Position numbers and translations under genes: made by a program. This document shows, one piece after another, positions 22,350 to 37,828 of a stretch of DNA of 56,697 bases. The stretch comes from Podaxis mareebaensis (taxonomy: Eukaryota > Basidiomycota > Agaricomycetes > Agaricales > Agaricaceae): assembly GCA_018524725.1 (NCBI GenBank), contig JAEUWP010000032.1, forward strand, positions 1-56,697, read 5' to 3'. The notes beneath the pieces were generated by a model. It saw only the letters and a program-made list of their open reading frames with translations. It searched no databases and was not told the DNA's origin. Numbering within the stretch: the stretch's first letter is position 1; every line of letters begins with the position of its first letter.

Positions 22350-24277
22350 ATGAAAACACTCACGAGTACTTTCACTGTTATATTGACGTTGATGTTATCG
22401 GGTTGTCGGGCTCAAGATAGGACAACAGAAGCTGGGGAGGCTGCAATTCAAGGTCACTTGATAATTGTTTATGATTACACACGTAATACCTCACGCACTG
22501 ATGAACCGGTTCGTAGATCCTAAGGTCGAGTGTTCGCCATACAGCTATCCGCTGCTCTCCGCACAGCGCACTTCTTTTCCGGAAAGCTGGAAAGTAGCAA
22601 AAATATTACCAGGCGATACTGCAGCTCAAGACCGCTGGAACAGTATCGTGCCCAACGTTCCTAACATTCCACCAAAGGTACCATGCACAATTCCAACCAT
22701 CTACCATACTCAAATCAAGATTTACCACACATAGCCTGCTCCTGGAACTACGAAATCCCAGTACGGGGCAGAGGACAAAGACTGCTGGTGGACCGCGACT
22801 GGGTGTGTCACGCCTAAGCTCGCAGGATTACCACCTGACATCGCGGATGTACCTGAGGTAAGGATAACTCGGATGTATTTTGGCCGGCGCCATCAGTTCA
22901 AACGTCTGCAGCCCTCCACATTGGGATATGGTTTCGATGATGGTCCTAACTGCTCCCACAATGCTTTCTACGACTATCTTGCGACTAAAAACCAGAAAGC
23001 TAGTATGCCAAATGCTAACTGCGACTTCTCCACATGCTTAAGCCCTTTCCAGCGATGTTTTTCATTGGCAGCAACGTCATGGATCTACCACTTGAAACGC
23101 AAAGGGCTATTACAGACGGTAGGCTCTTGTCGCTAATAGATTAGCTATAATCTAACGGAATACCCAGGTCATGAAATATGCGTTCGTAGGTAGTCGATGT
23201 TTGTTTCAATAATCAGACTAGCTTACCTCCCGACTTCTCTCCAAGATAGCTGGTCCCACAACGCAAGTAAGTGAACTTCGGGAACATAAAATCAAAGTTC
23301 ATGGACCCTGCTAGTGACATCCTTATCTAGTTCGGACGCGTTCGCCGAGCTCTACTATAGTAAGTAGTTCCCATCTAATAAAGCCCACGGAGCATTGATG
23401 GCAACCGACACAAAGCCGCAAGTTTTCATCCATCGAGCCAGGCACCCCTGCTTATCAGAAGCCCAGATCCAAATCATCAAGCTTGTGGCTGGTGTTACAC
23501 TAACCTGTTGGCGGGTAGGCAAAGTCCACTCCTTGGCGCAAGCGTCAAAGCCAGTTGATACTTTTTCCATAGCCGCCATACGGAGACGTAGATGATCGCA
23601 TTCGTGCCATCGCCAATGGCATGGGTCTTCGCACGATAATATGGAATTTCGACTCAAATGATTGGAAGTTTGGTGGTGGGGCGACCGCCAAATCACAAAT
23701 TGACGCCAATTATCAAGACCTAGTCGATAAAGCCTCAAGTGGATCCTTTTCTTCGGTATGTTCTGCACGATCAATACGCCCCATCCATGCGCCTTATCTT
23801 CGGGAACGTGATTTTGAAACGAAGAATGGCGCTATCTTGTTGGCCCACGAACTCAATAACTTCACGATGCAAGAGGCAATGGACTACTACGATCGGTTGA
23901 AAGGCGCGTTTAAGGTACTTGAGCACAGCCCATCACACCATTCTTTTGACAAAAGCGCCCCCAAGTACATAGTCCCTGTCGCTGTGGCCCTGAACAAGAC
24001 ACAGCCCTATGCCGAAACAAATATCACAATGCCGACGTTTGAGCAGTGTAAGTAATAACGGGGCGTCTGCGACCCAGAGCTGATAGCTCCTTCACACACA
24101 GATATCAATGGTATGACGACTGTGAGTTCAGGTGGTCACGCAGAAGTTGCACCCACACACGCGGATGAACCTACGCAGCCACAGCCTTCGGGATATAATG
24201 CTGCGGCGTCTAGTCTGCCTTTAATGGATATCCTGACAGCCATTACTACGATCAGCCTGTACATGCTCAGCTGCTAG
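22350..24277 (+). CDS. Chitin deacetylase (carbohydrate esterase family 4), secreted, GPI-anchored
   Basis: Thirteen predicted exons are 22350..22452, 22517..22677, 22735..22857, 22912..23002, 23053..23118, 23168..23185, 23246..23270, 23331..23359, 23459..23514, 23573..23755, 23825..23914, 23966..24047 and 24102..24277, giving 400 residues. The enzyme removes acetyl groups from chitin to make chitosan in the fungal wall. A signal peptide covers residues 1 to about 22. All five CE4 motifs are present: FDDG (137-140, with the catalytic-base Asp and metal-binding Asp), HSWSH (188-192, metal-binding His residues), RPPYGDVDDR (from 224), DSNDW, and LAHEL (291-295). The last 20 residues are hydrophobic after a Pro/Gln/Ser-rich linker, as expected for a GPI signal. 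Three exons are only 18, 25 and 29 bases long, yet the frame is kept, which supports the model. The gene appears functional. Confidence 0.92.
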
Positions 24278-24829
24278 ATAAGAAGCTGTCCTCGGTACGC
24301 CTAGACGCCGGTGTTGATATAGACTATGACATTAATGCACCAAGATAATTTTGCTACGTGGATTCATTATTGTAAGCGCAATGTCGTTTCTCGACTCAAT
24401 CACGACCAAATCATCGTATCTTTACTCACAACACGGCTTGATATATTTGCTGACGTGTAACATTCACCGCCCAGTTCTATCCAGTTTTCAGCCTCAGGCT
24501 AGCAGGCTTCTGTAGCTTCCTTGATTCCTGCCGGGGTGTGCACTCGGCGCTCCCCATCAGGCAACAGTTGTGTTGTGTTCGACTGATTCTTGTGATGAAA
24601 ATAATAGCTCAGCGCCATCCTCAGGGCCTTGACTTCGCACCCCGGGTCCTCAGCGTTTGTTATCCAAACACAGAAATCATGACTGAAGCCATCCATCACA
24701 CATGTTGATGCAAGTTTGGTCCCGCTTAAACGTATATCTCACATATTGACTCGTGTATTGGACGGTCGCAAGATATAAAAAGAGGACTAGGGCCAGGACT
24801 CCTACTCCAAACTCTTCAACGACCTTGAC
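24278..24829. other. Intergenic spacer
   Basis: This spacer lies between the deacetylase stop and the kinase start, both on +. A 66-codon minus-strand ORF (24499..24699) has no support. The final ~60 bases, with a tataaaaa-like run at about 24774, may be the kinase core promoter. Confidence 0.4.
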
Positions 24830-26225
24830 ATGTCGACTATTGCTACATTTTCAGGTACCCTATCCAGAGTTGTTCGCGACATCCTGGATGTTCGAGACGC
24901 ACACAGGCACTATGTACGTTTAGGCTTTGATAGTAACATCGCCGGGCCCGCTGATTTAGGCGAATTACCATCTAGGCCATAGACCTGCTCGATAATGGAC
25001 GAAACCCAAAGGAAAACCGAATCGGCGAAGGTTCATTTGGTTCGGTCTTCCAGGGCGAAGCCATCATTCAAGGCCAGAAGAGAAAGGTTCGTAACTGCCA
25101 TCGCTTCCCAGTATGCTTATTGATTTTCATCATCACCTGGCCAGGTCGTCATCAAAATCGCACGTCTTCCGAAAGATTCCACAACGGGTCCGCGGAAGAT
25201 GGTTACAGTAAGTAATGCTCCGTGAATGGGCGCCGTTTCTGAGTAACGCCAACCCCGTCATTCAGCGCCTACTCCGCGAAGTTCTCGTGTGGAGTAACCT
25301 CCATCATCGCAACGTGGCCGCGTTTTGCGGTCTCGACTTTTCCGAAACCAACGTCGAACAGCTCGTGGCCTTGGATGCTTTGGACTCCGACCCCAAGAGA
25401 GAACTTCGCATTCCTGGATTAGTCTCCCTCTATCTGAGATACAGCATCTTGGAATACGTTACCAGACACCCGGAGCTCCGTGAAGCTTGCGTGCGTCTCG
25501 CTGTATATCGGAATCATCCAAGTTCATCTGACCTTATGATGGGATTATAGGTCACCGACCTTGCCCGGGGACTGACTTACCTTCACAAGAGATACGTTAT
25601 ACACGGCGACCTCAGACCAGTCAGTGGTTTTTGACGCTAAAATAGACTGAGCCATCAATGATACTGATACTAAAATTTCCATCAGGACAACGTACGCGTC
25701 GATCGTGACGGCGTCGTCAAGCTAATCGATTTCGGTCTCTCGAGGTTAAAGTACTGTTCGGGTTTCACGACTGCCGTTTACAACAATTTGGCACCGCGTT
25801 TTGTGGCCCCCGAACTCATGTGTGGAGAAGACGCACTATGCCGCCCTACGTTCAACTCGGACGTCTACAGCTTTAGTCTTTGCATGTTGCAGGTTTGTCG
25901 TCTCCTTACCGTTGCCGATTCGGTGTATCAATCTCGTTCGTGTATCCGTTAGATTTTGACGCACCCCTTCGACCGCCTTTCCTCCATGCCGTTCAACCAA
26001 ATCCAGCATCCGGAGACCCTGTTATGGCCCTATATCCAGATCATCTGCATAAGACAGGAACGTCCTGTGCGAGAAAGATACCCCGATGTGATCTCTGACG
26101 GACAGTGGAGCCTCATGACCCAATGTTGGGATCATGAGAAAGAACGGCGCCCCGAGATCCATGATGTCTTCGAAGCGCTCAGTGGTTGTCGGTGTGCGAC
26201 CTCTACGGACGAATGCTGGCTTTGA
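24830..26225 (+). CDS. Protein kinase (TKL-like, HGDL catalytic loop)
   Basis: Seven predicted exons are 24830..24913, 24976..25086, 25145..25207, 25266..25490, 25551..25619, 25686..25892 and 25953..26225, giving 343 residues. Motifs in order are the Gly loop GEGSFGSV (45-52), the VVIK lysine (K69), Glu91 in helix C, the catalytic loop HGDLRPDN (179-186), DFG (199-201), APEL and a SDVYSF segment. All catalytic residues are present, so it should phosphorylate Ser/Thr or Tyr. The Lys usual in the catalytic loop of Ser/Thr kinases is Arg, and HRD is HGD. These traits are shared with the large lineage-specific kinase sets of Agaricomycetes. No transmembrane or accessory domain is visible. The C-lobe segment after exon 6 (around residues 255-285) aligns less typically, so a missed intron there is possible. 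Confidence 0.82.
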
Positions 26226-26403
26226 ATCATGGTCCGTAAGTTACAGATGGTCTCCGCTTCCTCACTTCGCCCCGTTTCGTTTCACATTGCATGTCATTAC
26301 ATTAGTGTGTACCTAATCTCTATAATAAGATAAGCCCCCAGAATCATATATAAGAATTAATGACGTGGGTGAGCAGGGGTAAATACCGTCTATGGATCCA
26401 GGT

Positions 26404-29440
<3,037 letters not shown>

Positions 29441-29913
29441 TGTGGCCGACAATGACTTGGCCGTTGAGGTGGTCAGAGACCAAGTCGCGAATTGGTTCCG
29501 CCAAAATTTGGAGCGCCATTGCTTAGTCAGCACTACTCGGTAACGCGGATCGCGACGCGTCAATTTTCAATTTTTCAAATCTAGTAAGTGGCCTACCTTA
29601 CTGTAATTTTTCTCAGAATGAGATTGACTCCTCAGTTCGAAGGCGTCTGTATGCTCCAAATTTTTCCTGCGTCTAAGTCGTTTTGATATACTTGCATTGT
29701 GCTACCACCAACAGACCGTTATCACCACCTTTCTAGCACGGTCGTCTCATGGGTGGATAGGGTTCCGAACCGTGTTGATGGCAAGATGAACGGGAAACGG
29801 ACGCCAAGAGACAACGATGGTTACTTGATACTTTTGTTGAAGTATTGATCATAGACCTAGTCGCTAAAAGGTCTCTTCTCCCGGTTTGATATTGTCCTCG
29901 TGGCTGTCGCATT
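29441..29913. promoter_or_regulatory. Divergent promoter region between MEF1 and a kinase gene
   Basis: A 473-bp interval between two outward-facing start codons. It contains the upstream ATG at 29519 (minus strand) described under MEF1. No clear TATA element or named factor site is visible. Confidence 0.4.
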
Positions 29914-31339
29914 ATGCCGAAAGAGATCCCAACATGCATAGATATAAAGTATAATGGCCACTTTATGACCCAAAGCGACTCACATGGTATGAGCAATTCA
30001 CCACACTTACTCGATGATATGCTGAACCCAACCCCCCCGCCTCAGGCACAAAGGATAACGGAAGAAGAGATCGAACTCGGTCCCATCGTTGGCACAGGTG
30101 GTTTTTCTGACGTTCATCTGGGACATTGGACGGATCCCGGTCGAACTGAACAGGTATATCATCCTTCGTGTTGTTGTTTCCCCACGAATCTTCACGAATC
30201 TCATTGTTTCCTCGAAGCTTGCGGTCAAGTGCTTTCGATGCGTCCACAATAACAACGATTTGGAGATATCACGAACCATGAAGAGAGTGCGTGGACCCGT
30301 CCCCTAGACAATGACAGCTCGATCCCCAACTTTTCACAGAGACTCCGAACGGAAGAGGAGACGTGGCGGCGCGCCCAACCTCACCCCAATATCCTCCCAT
30401 TTCTCGGAGTCTTTCACCGTAATCCACCGCAGTTCCCTGCCCTTGTCTCCCCTTTCAGACCTGACGGAAATATTGTGGATTACCTCTACAAATACGATGC
30501 AGACCGCAGACAGCTCGTACATTCCATCACCCCTTTTCCTCCTCAAATCAGCTCACGATCTCACTAGTGTATCGGAATCGTGAATGGACTTGTTCACCTA
30601 CACCACCATAATATTATTCACGGGGATCTCAAGCCCGTACGTTAATCTTCATCTGCCAGATGGAGATCTGACCTTGACGCAAACCAGAGCAATATCCTCA
30701 TTCATAGGGATAGTGAAGGGAACGTGGTGCCCCAAATATCAGACTTTGGAAGAGCAAAGGTATCGAACATCAAGGGATACACAGGAAGCCTTCGCACGAC
30801 GCAGCGGTAAGTCTCACTACCCCATTCCCTCCTTTATCAGTTCTCCCGAACACCGCCCCTCAACCTATCAGATATACGGCACCAGAGGTTCTCTTTGGGT
30901 CCCTACCTTCGCCAGAGAACTCTGCCGTGGGGATTCCTTTGGAAAACGGGAACCGAGTTCTCACCAAGTGCTCCGATATCTATAGCCTTGGGATGGTCCT
31001 TTTGCACGTAAAGAATACCACTTCTCATTAGTTATTTGTTGTACTAACGTCCCGATACAGACCGTCAGTGGCGTAAAACCGTACCCTGATATGAATGTGT
31101 CCCAAATGGTCCTCGCCCTTCACAACCACCAGGAGCCGAAACCTGACATCTACGAGCGCGACCGCCCCGTACGCTGGATCTGGCCTCTACTCCAGCTTTG
31201 TTGGGGATTTGGGGGCCCTCCAACGGAGCGCTGTACAGCGCAAGTTTGCCTCAAGCAGCTCAAGATGCTGCCTAACCCAGAAGAGGCTAGCGACCCTCGG
31301 CTACTCGAGTCAGAGGACTGTGGCCCTGCTCAGAATTGA
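29914..31339 (+). CDS. Protein kinase (TKL-like, HGDL catalytic loop)
   Basis: Seven predicted exons are 29914..30153, 30218..30286, 30340..30516, 30568..30636, 30688..30806, 30872..31007 and 31061..31339, giving 362 residues. Motifs are the Gly loop GTGGFSDV (60-67), AVK with K84, a QPHPNILPFLGV segment, the catalytic loop HGDLKPSN (180-187), SDFG (DFG 204-206), YTAPEV, and SDIYSLGMVLL. All core catalytic residues are seen, so an active kinase is likely. The start is uncertain: the ATG at 29914 gives the longest model, but in-frame ATGs at 29965 and 29989 would also leave the domain whole. It belongs to the same broad HGDL-type group as the kinase at 24830 but is not a recent copy of it, because intron positions and loop sequences differ. 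Confidence 0.82.
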
Positions 31340-34300
31340 TCCTGCGTCTTGTAGAAGTATACCAACCGTAAAGGTAGTTGTGGCTTGTATATCTTCACCA
31401 TATCTTATCCCCCCCTAATCGAATAATAGAGTACTCACATTCTATTGCTTGATGATTGTAATGTGTACCATTTTCCCAATCTTCCAAGTATTCAAGGTCG
31501 TTTATTCAGATGAAACACCTGCCTTTTCAAAACAACCCGTCCGGTGTCGAAAGACGACTCCGTGAATGATGGCTCCTCTCCAGGAGTGTCATGCTAAGCT
31601 CGACAAATCAAAACAGAAGGTAGCGCCGAACGCTCCCAGCGCAACACCTACTACCAAAAGATTCAACCAGATTGCCATTGAACCCTGCCCCACCTGCCTA
31701 CTCACTCCACACCACGTTCTCGAGCGATACGACTACTGTGTTGTCAACTACCATGCGTGCTATGTCTCCACAGACAGTTCCGTGCCTGCCGGGGCGCCTG
31801 TAGCCCATCCCGCGATTCCAGATGCATTGAACGCGAGTCTGACCTCGATCTTATTGCCAAGCTTTGTCTAGTTGGATATCTCTCCTCATGCCCTGCAGCA
31901 TGTCTCCAGTACTCCGTGCACCACCCAGTTGGGAGCCATGCTTCGGGTAATTAACTCCTGGAAAGGTATGGGTTTGGATAGTTCGGGTTATTCGGTTGGG
32001 GGTATTGCGGCGCAGTAACACACACTTGCAACCAATAATGTAGCAAACAACCGATGCGGATCAAAAACAAGTAATATCAGGTCATGGGACATAGTCTTCG
32101 TCCGTGAGATAGGATGCAACGCACGCCAGGTGGTGGGACACGTTTTTCTACTCGTGACTCGTGTGCACTGTAAATACATTAGCCCTCTTCGAAGTCACTT
32201 GTTTCTCAAACTGGGAAGGCGTTGAAACGCCATCTCATGGAGACAACCCCTTAGCTAATTCAAGGTCATCAGATTGAGGTGGACTTTGTCCAGCGCTCAA
32301 AGCCTTTCCGGCTGGCTGGAACGAGATCTGGAAATGAAAACCCTGCCTCGTTGCTTTCAAGTGTGTCAGCCGTGCCACTGGTAAGCTTCTTAGTTTCTCA
32401 GGCACTGCTCCGGTGATAACTATTCAATAGAGCTTCCGATGTCGAGAACAACAATCAATATATTCATTTATGACAATGATTGTAGTGCTTCTGAGTTCCC
32501 GTCAATGTTCAGAGGATTGTATAACCTGTAGCTGTTACTCGATTGAGTGGTGTGCGCATAGCCCGCAGTTGCCTGTACTTGTTCTAGACCCGCTCTATCA
32601 TCATAACCATATCGCCCTCAAGTGGCAACACATTCAACAGCCTTCTATAGATGTTTGCCGCCAACATCTTTGTTCCCAAAGTCGCGTAGCGCTGTCCTTC
32701 GTTTTTCCTGGTCTCATCCCATTTCCATCCCATCCGCTTCCTTTGCAGAGACTGGGCCAGTGCCACCGTCAGATAGATGCTGATCCCCTCTACACACACT
32801 CCAAGCCCGCCTCTTCATTGTTGTGGGTCGCGTGAAGATTAACACGCAATGTTCTGTTATGAGGGCGGACTTGTGAGCGACAATAAATGACCACGCTGTG
32901 ATCCTGGGTTGTTCCTCGGCTGTCATTCCTTCAATCGTCTCTGCCTCGAGGTCGATGAGGATAGACTTTAGGATAAGAATGGAACTATCGACATGAACTG
33001 CGCTTAATAGGACCACACTGAAGCCCAGAACGATATATTAAGTTCATCGTCTCTTAGCTTCCACATGGCGAGGGTTAACGCAACAGCGTACCCGAAGTCC
33101 ACAACAACGATTGATTGCGACCACAGAGAAGCTTTCTTTAAGTACACCCCAGTGAATACGCTCACATTGTTACACTCGCGCTTACGGTATACATTTCTGT
33201 CCGTAGGAAACTTTCCAACACACACCCGCAAACGTATCGGTCTCCAATCCCGCGACACGAGTCTGCCACAAAGTCGCCGAATCTGGCGAATACCATTTCA
33301 ATACCGTATCTACCTTTAACTATGGTAGTTCTCGCTATGGGGAGACCGATAATAGTTCGGTAATCTAGACACGACGTGTTGATATTTCAAGCTTTGACCA
33401 CTTGCCCTTCTAGTTAATTTGCACGAGTGTAAACATGCATCCAAGGGGTGGAACTCCTTCGTAGGAAATTGCAGGAGGTCGACAGAGTCGCGTACGATGT
33501 CGACAATGCAAAGTCTTGGCCGCCCTTCAGGGGAATAGGCCTCCGATTAAGTTAGTTAAAAAAGGAGCTCGGACATAATTTATCGTTTACAGTACTTCCT
33601 GGTCGTCATCACAGTCAACAGTGTCCAGTACGTATTAGAAGTCCGAGACATCGGCGGAAGATATGACGAAGTCAGGCACATCCTTCACTTAGATTTTCTG
33701 TCCGTCTACCTCGGAGACTCGCTTAGATATACCAAGTAAAGAATTTGCACACAGTTACAGTAGCCAGTGACGTCGCAAAATGTCAAAGACATACAACATA
33801 CAATTTATTTCCCATCACTTGGAAGGCACTCGCGCTCATCGGGCCGTCGAATCACTAGAAACGGTATGCCTATAGTACATTTGCTCCAGAAAGTTGGAAG
33901 GGTATACATAGCTAACAACTCCTCCTGTGAGCGAAGCTGGTACCTGGACTTGGCGTAATGGCAATGCCCCATCGTTGCTCTTTGCGCCGATGGCGAATTT
34001 TACACGATGAATATGCATGATGTTATTGTAGAGAAGTGAAACTTTATTATTCATGGGGGATGATCATGCATCTACTTTGATAACCACCCGCCAAACATGA
34101 AGGTGTAAGCCGGAGGCTTACATCAGAGGACAACTGTAGAAGAATCAGAGGAGCGGAGTTCAGATTAGGAAGGAGATAAAAGACAAGTCAGAAAGTGAGT
34201 TGAACGCTTCTTGTCACTCTTTCTCGATAGTACCTCGAGTCCACTGAATTTTCTCGTCCCCCGGTCTCAGTGAGGCCGATGTACTCCCATACTCTTCACA

Positions 34301-34661
34301 CGGCGGCCTTCTGGAGTGGCTACTATACCTGTTGGTGCCACTGACGCAGGCTTTACGCACGCACAATAGCGGCTTACAAAGAACTTCACCGCCAAAATTC
34401 GGATCGACATTGTCTCAATATTAAAAGGGATTGTTCGAGCAAATAAAATCGACCGTTGGCTTCATGGTCTCCATATCGGAGTTATGCAGCAACGGAAATC
34501 TCATGCAGCCTTGTGCTTTCTACCAGAGACCCTACTCAATCGTTATTTTTAGCTGTGAATACTTGGGCGCCAGGAAAATGCCTGAAGGCATTCATCAACG
34601 TGCACTCCTGGCTCACAGCATACACCTTACACCTTACCGTCGATTCTTCGATTTGAAACCG
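31340..34661. other. 3.3-kb region without a recognised gene
   Basis: Short ORFs on both strands only. Two stretches look more coding-like than the rest. On +, 33430..33541 and 33593..33739 read as open segments (the second includes YVLEVRDIGGRYDEVRH and ends at TAA). On -, 33016..32714 and 33258..33004 are open in different frames. None could be joined into a full gene or assigned a family. They may be remnants or exons of an unrecognised gene. CpG is normal. Confidence 0.35.
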
Positions 34662-36948
34662 ATGCCAATATTTTCCAAAGCTCAAGGGGTAGTGGTCAAT
34701 AACTCCCAATTCACGGATGTTCAGCAGATAAGTAATTATTCAAGCGGACCAACTGGTAAGCCCCTCCGTGCAAGCAGATGGCTCAGCCAACGCTAACATT
34801 CGGCCCCAGGCATCGAGGTTTTGCTCGAGGCATCTACCCCCGAAGCAGCACACAATTCTTCCGCTCGTGACCCGGCACCCAAATGTCATCCTGGAACCCG
34901 AGAACAATACGTGGAGGATATCGTACAATGGGCGATACCTGCGATTGGTGCCACTCCTCTGCCTATCCTCTGGATGAATGGGCCGGCTGGAGTTGGTAAA
35001 TCCGCCGTAGCACAGACTTGTGCAGAGAAACTCAAGGATCGAGGAAAGCTCGGTGCAGCTTTCTTCTTTTCGATCAATGGGCGAAACAAACCCACGCGCT
35101 TCTTCACCACCATCGCATACCAGCTCTCTGCCGAGTTTCCCGATTACCATGATCTCGTTGAGAAAAAAGTCCGCCGTGACAAAACCCTCGTCGACAAGAC
35201 GTTGGCATCTCAGTTCAACGAACTAATTGTTGAGCCTCTACGAGAACTGGAGAGGGATGGAAAGAGTATCGGGAAGAGGATCGCTATATTTGTTGATGGA
35301 CTGGACGAATGTGAGGGGGAAGATGAACAGTGTGCAATCATTGAAATCGTGGCCAAGGCGGCTCGAGAAGGTGCTACTCCCCTCTGCTGGGCATTCTTCA
35401 GTCGCCCAGAGCCCCGCATCGCGGCAATGTTCTCCAGGGTGGATATCGCCCAACTCTGCTATGCGACGATACTGCCTATTACACGTGACGCCGATAGGGA
35501 TATCGAGTTCTATCTCCGTGCGGGCTTCGAAAACATCCTCCGGCATCATAATATATCCACGAAATCTCCATGGCCCCCCGAAGACGATATCAAGGCCCTC
35601 GTTAATGCTGCGGGAGGCTTATTCATCTATCCGGCAGGCATCCTCCGTTTCATTGCTCAATCGGGGGCGCTTGGACCCGAGGAGCCATTGCGTGCCGTTC
35701 TCGCTGTTATCTCGAATCGCGCTAACACCCCCAGTGACTCAAAGTCACCCTTCGCGGAGCTAGACGCATTTTACACGTTGATCATGCGACGTATTCCCGC
35801 CAAGATGCTTCCATCCATTCGTCTCCTACTTGCTGTATTATCCCATCTTGATTCACCCCTGAGTGTGATTTTAATGGGAAATGTGTTAAGGCTATCTAGA
35901 ATGCAGTTCCAAGCTATATGTAGCCGACTGAGTGCTGTACTGAGGGTTTCGGACCAGGACAAAGCTCCTGACCTCGACTGTGGCATCGATACCAGCCGTC
36001 CGTACTACCAACAAACCAACGTCGACCTTCAGAAGCTCTGGAGTTCGGTATATTCGCAACTTGGGGGAAGGGTGTCTTTCTATCACAAATCATTCCGGGA
36101 TTTTCTCATTGATCCCAACCGTTCTGACATTTTTTGGTTTAAACCTTTCGCGATATACCACGATCTTTTTGAGCACTGCTTCAAGCTGCGACTCGACTCC
36201 GAGGAAAACTACAGCATTCGACGCTCCAGTGAGTCTCTGAACCTTGTCTTGACACTTTCCTTACCCGCAAGTCACTAGAACTAGCCCTAGCACCCCATAT
36301 CCGTAATTCTGCCTCCTCCCTTCCCTACCCACATACCACAGAATTGATCAATTCGATCATCAAGGCGGAGGCACATTGCTCAGTCGCAAATCTGTGTTCC
36401 CGGCTTGCGGACCAGCCTGAGTTGGACATGGATTTACTACGGAAACATGGTTGTGCCGATTTCCGCAAAACTCTATATATCTACGCAGAACTACATCCAG
36501 GGTACTCTGCCTGCAAACTTTGGGATTTTGATGGACGTATGAAAGTAGCCCGTGGGACTATACTCTCCCGGCTCCACCCCAGAGAGTTTCCGAAATTTGA
36601 TGTCATAGAATTCAAGAAGGTTGGGCCATTTTCCCTGGCGCATCATGAAACCCGCTGATCACGAACTCTTTGCAGACCATTGCGCGGCGCCAGCAGGCAG
36701 GAGTCTTACAACCGTATTTCTCCACCCTGGCTTCCTGGCTCTGGTCTTTCTTTCCCGGGGTTCCAAATCGGATCGAATCAGGGTTGTATCTCGTTGGACA
36801 TGGTTCCAAATCGACTTTCTGGTATTGGGAATTCAACGCCGCAGAACAGTATTACCAAGAATTCTCGACAGACAACTTGGCCAAAGGAGAAAGGTTATAT
36901 CGGGAGGAGCGGTTTGATCTATGGTTCAAGGAGGACGATAAAACATAA
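34662..36948 (+). CDS. NACHT-domain NTPase (fungal NLR-like), intact
   Basis: Four predicted exons are 34662..34755, 34810..36228, 36342..36619 and 36676..36948, giving 687 residues. Exon 1 encodes a 31-residue N-terminus starting MPIFSKAQGVVV, rich in Asn and Gln. Then come the conserved CHPGTRE lead-in, Walker A GPAGVGKS (89-96), Walker B IAIFVDGLDE (189-198), FFSRPEPRI, and a C-terminal region of about 200 residues with an LYLVGHGSKSTFW segment. NACHT proteins act as nucleotide-dependent switches, and the role here is probably in recognition or signalling as for other fungal NLRs. There are no visible WD, TPR or ankyrin repeats. The nearest relative in the window is the broken copy at 19128..21394. 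The gene ends about 120 bp from the left end of the 16-kb mobile element. Confidence 0.87.
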
Positions 36949-37419
36949 CGGCGAAGGTGCGAAGACCATGACAGTGAAGGTATAAGCGGACAGAGTGTAT
37001 CGTGAGATGCTCGAGGGGATTCAATGTCTAAAATCAATTCTCTATTGTTGCAACCTTGGTTCACTGTATGAGGGTTATTTTGTAAAAAAATCAAAACCTT
37101 GTCATAAAATATGAACTAAGCGAAAAAAAGGGCCTTTGGCCCTTCCTGATTCATGAACCCATGGACTGAGCATTGTTAGAATGCATGATATTCAGAATTG
37201 AAGTGAATAGAAACACAAACTGTATCAAATTGAAGAGAGCGAAACTCAAACTCTATTGAATTGAGGGGAACAAAACTCAACCTTGGTCATTTTGGCTCTC
37301 CACAAATTGAACATGGCCAAGTGTTGCTACATGAAAGCCTTTCTGATCAGATTTAGATACTTTGAAGAATGACCTGAGTGAATGTAGCTCACCCCAAAAA
37401 TGAAGATGGAAACATCAGT

Positions 37420-37665
37420 GGCAAAAACATGAACTTTGTTGTTCTCATGGTGCAGAAAACATGATCTTGGGTTTTTCAACAAGCCGGAATATGTGAATGG
37501 CATTTCAACAAGCCAGAATACATGAACTTCACATTTCACTGGGCCAGAATACATGAACTCGGCATCTCACTGAGCCAGAATATGTGAACTTGGCATTTGA
37601 ACAAACTGGGAAACATGAACTTGCCATTTTCAGTAAGCTGGTAAACATGAACTTCAGTTGGCTTG
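37420..37665 (+). repeat. Left subterminal repeat array
   Basis: About seven degenerate units of roughly 30-35 bp, each with a core close to acatgaacttg and often a cattt...cactgagccagaat block between cores. Clear units start near 37428, 37519, 37551, 37580, 37613 and 37645. The core is the reverse complement of the core in the array at 52560..52830. Paired subterminal arrays of this kind often bind transposase in large DNA transposons; that role is inferred here. Confidence 0.65.
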
Positions 37666-37828
37666 GTGCCTGCCTTTTTGGCAGTGTTTTTGATTGCCGG
37701 CATTGAATGAGAATGTGATTGGGACCCAAGAGCAAGAGTGATTTCAAATTACAGTCAATGAGACATACATAACCACTGAGCAAGAAATGTGTGTATGTAT
37801 AGCAACAGTACAATGTCTACAGTAGCAA

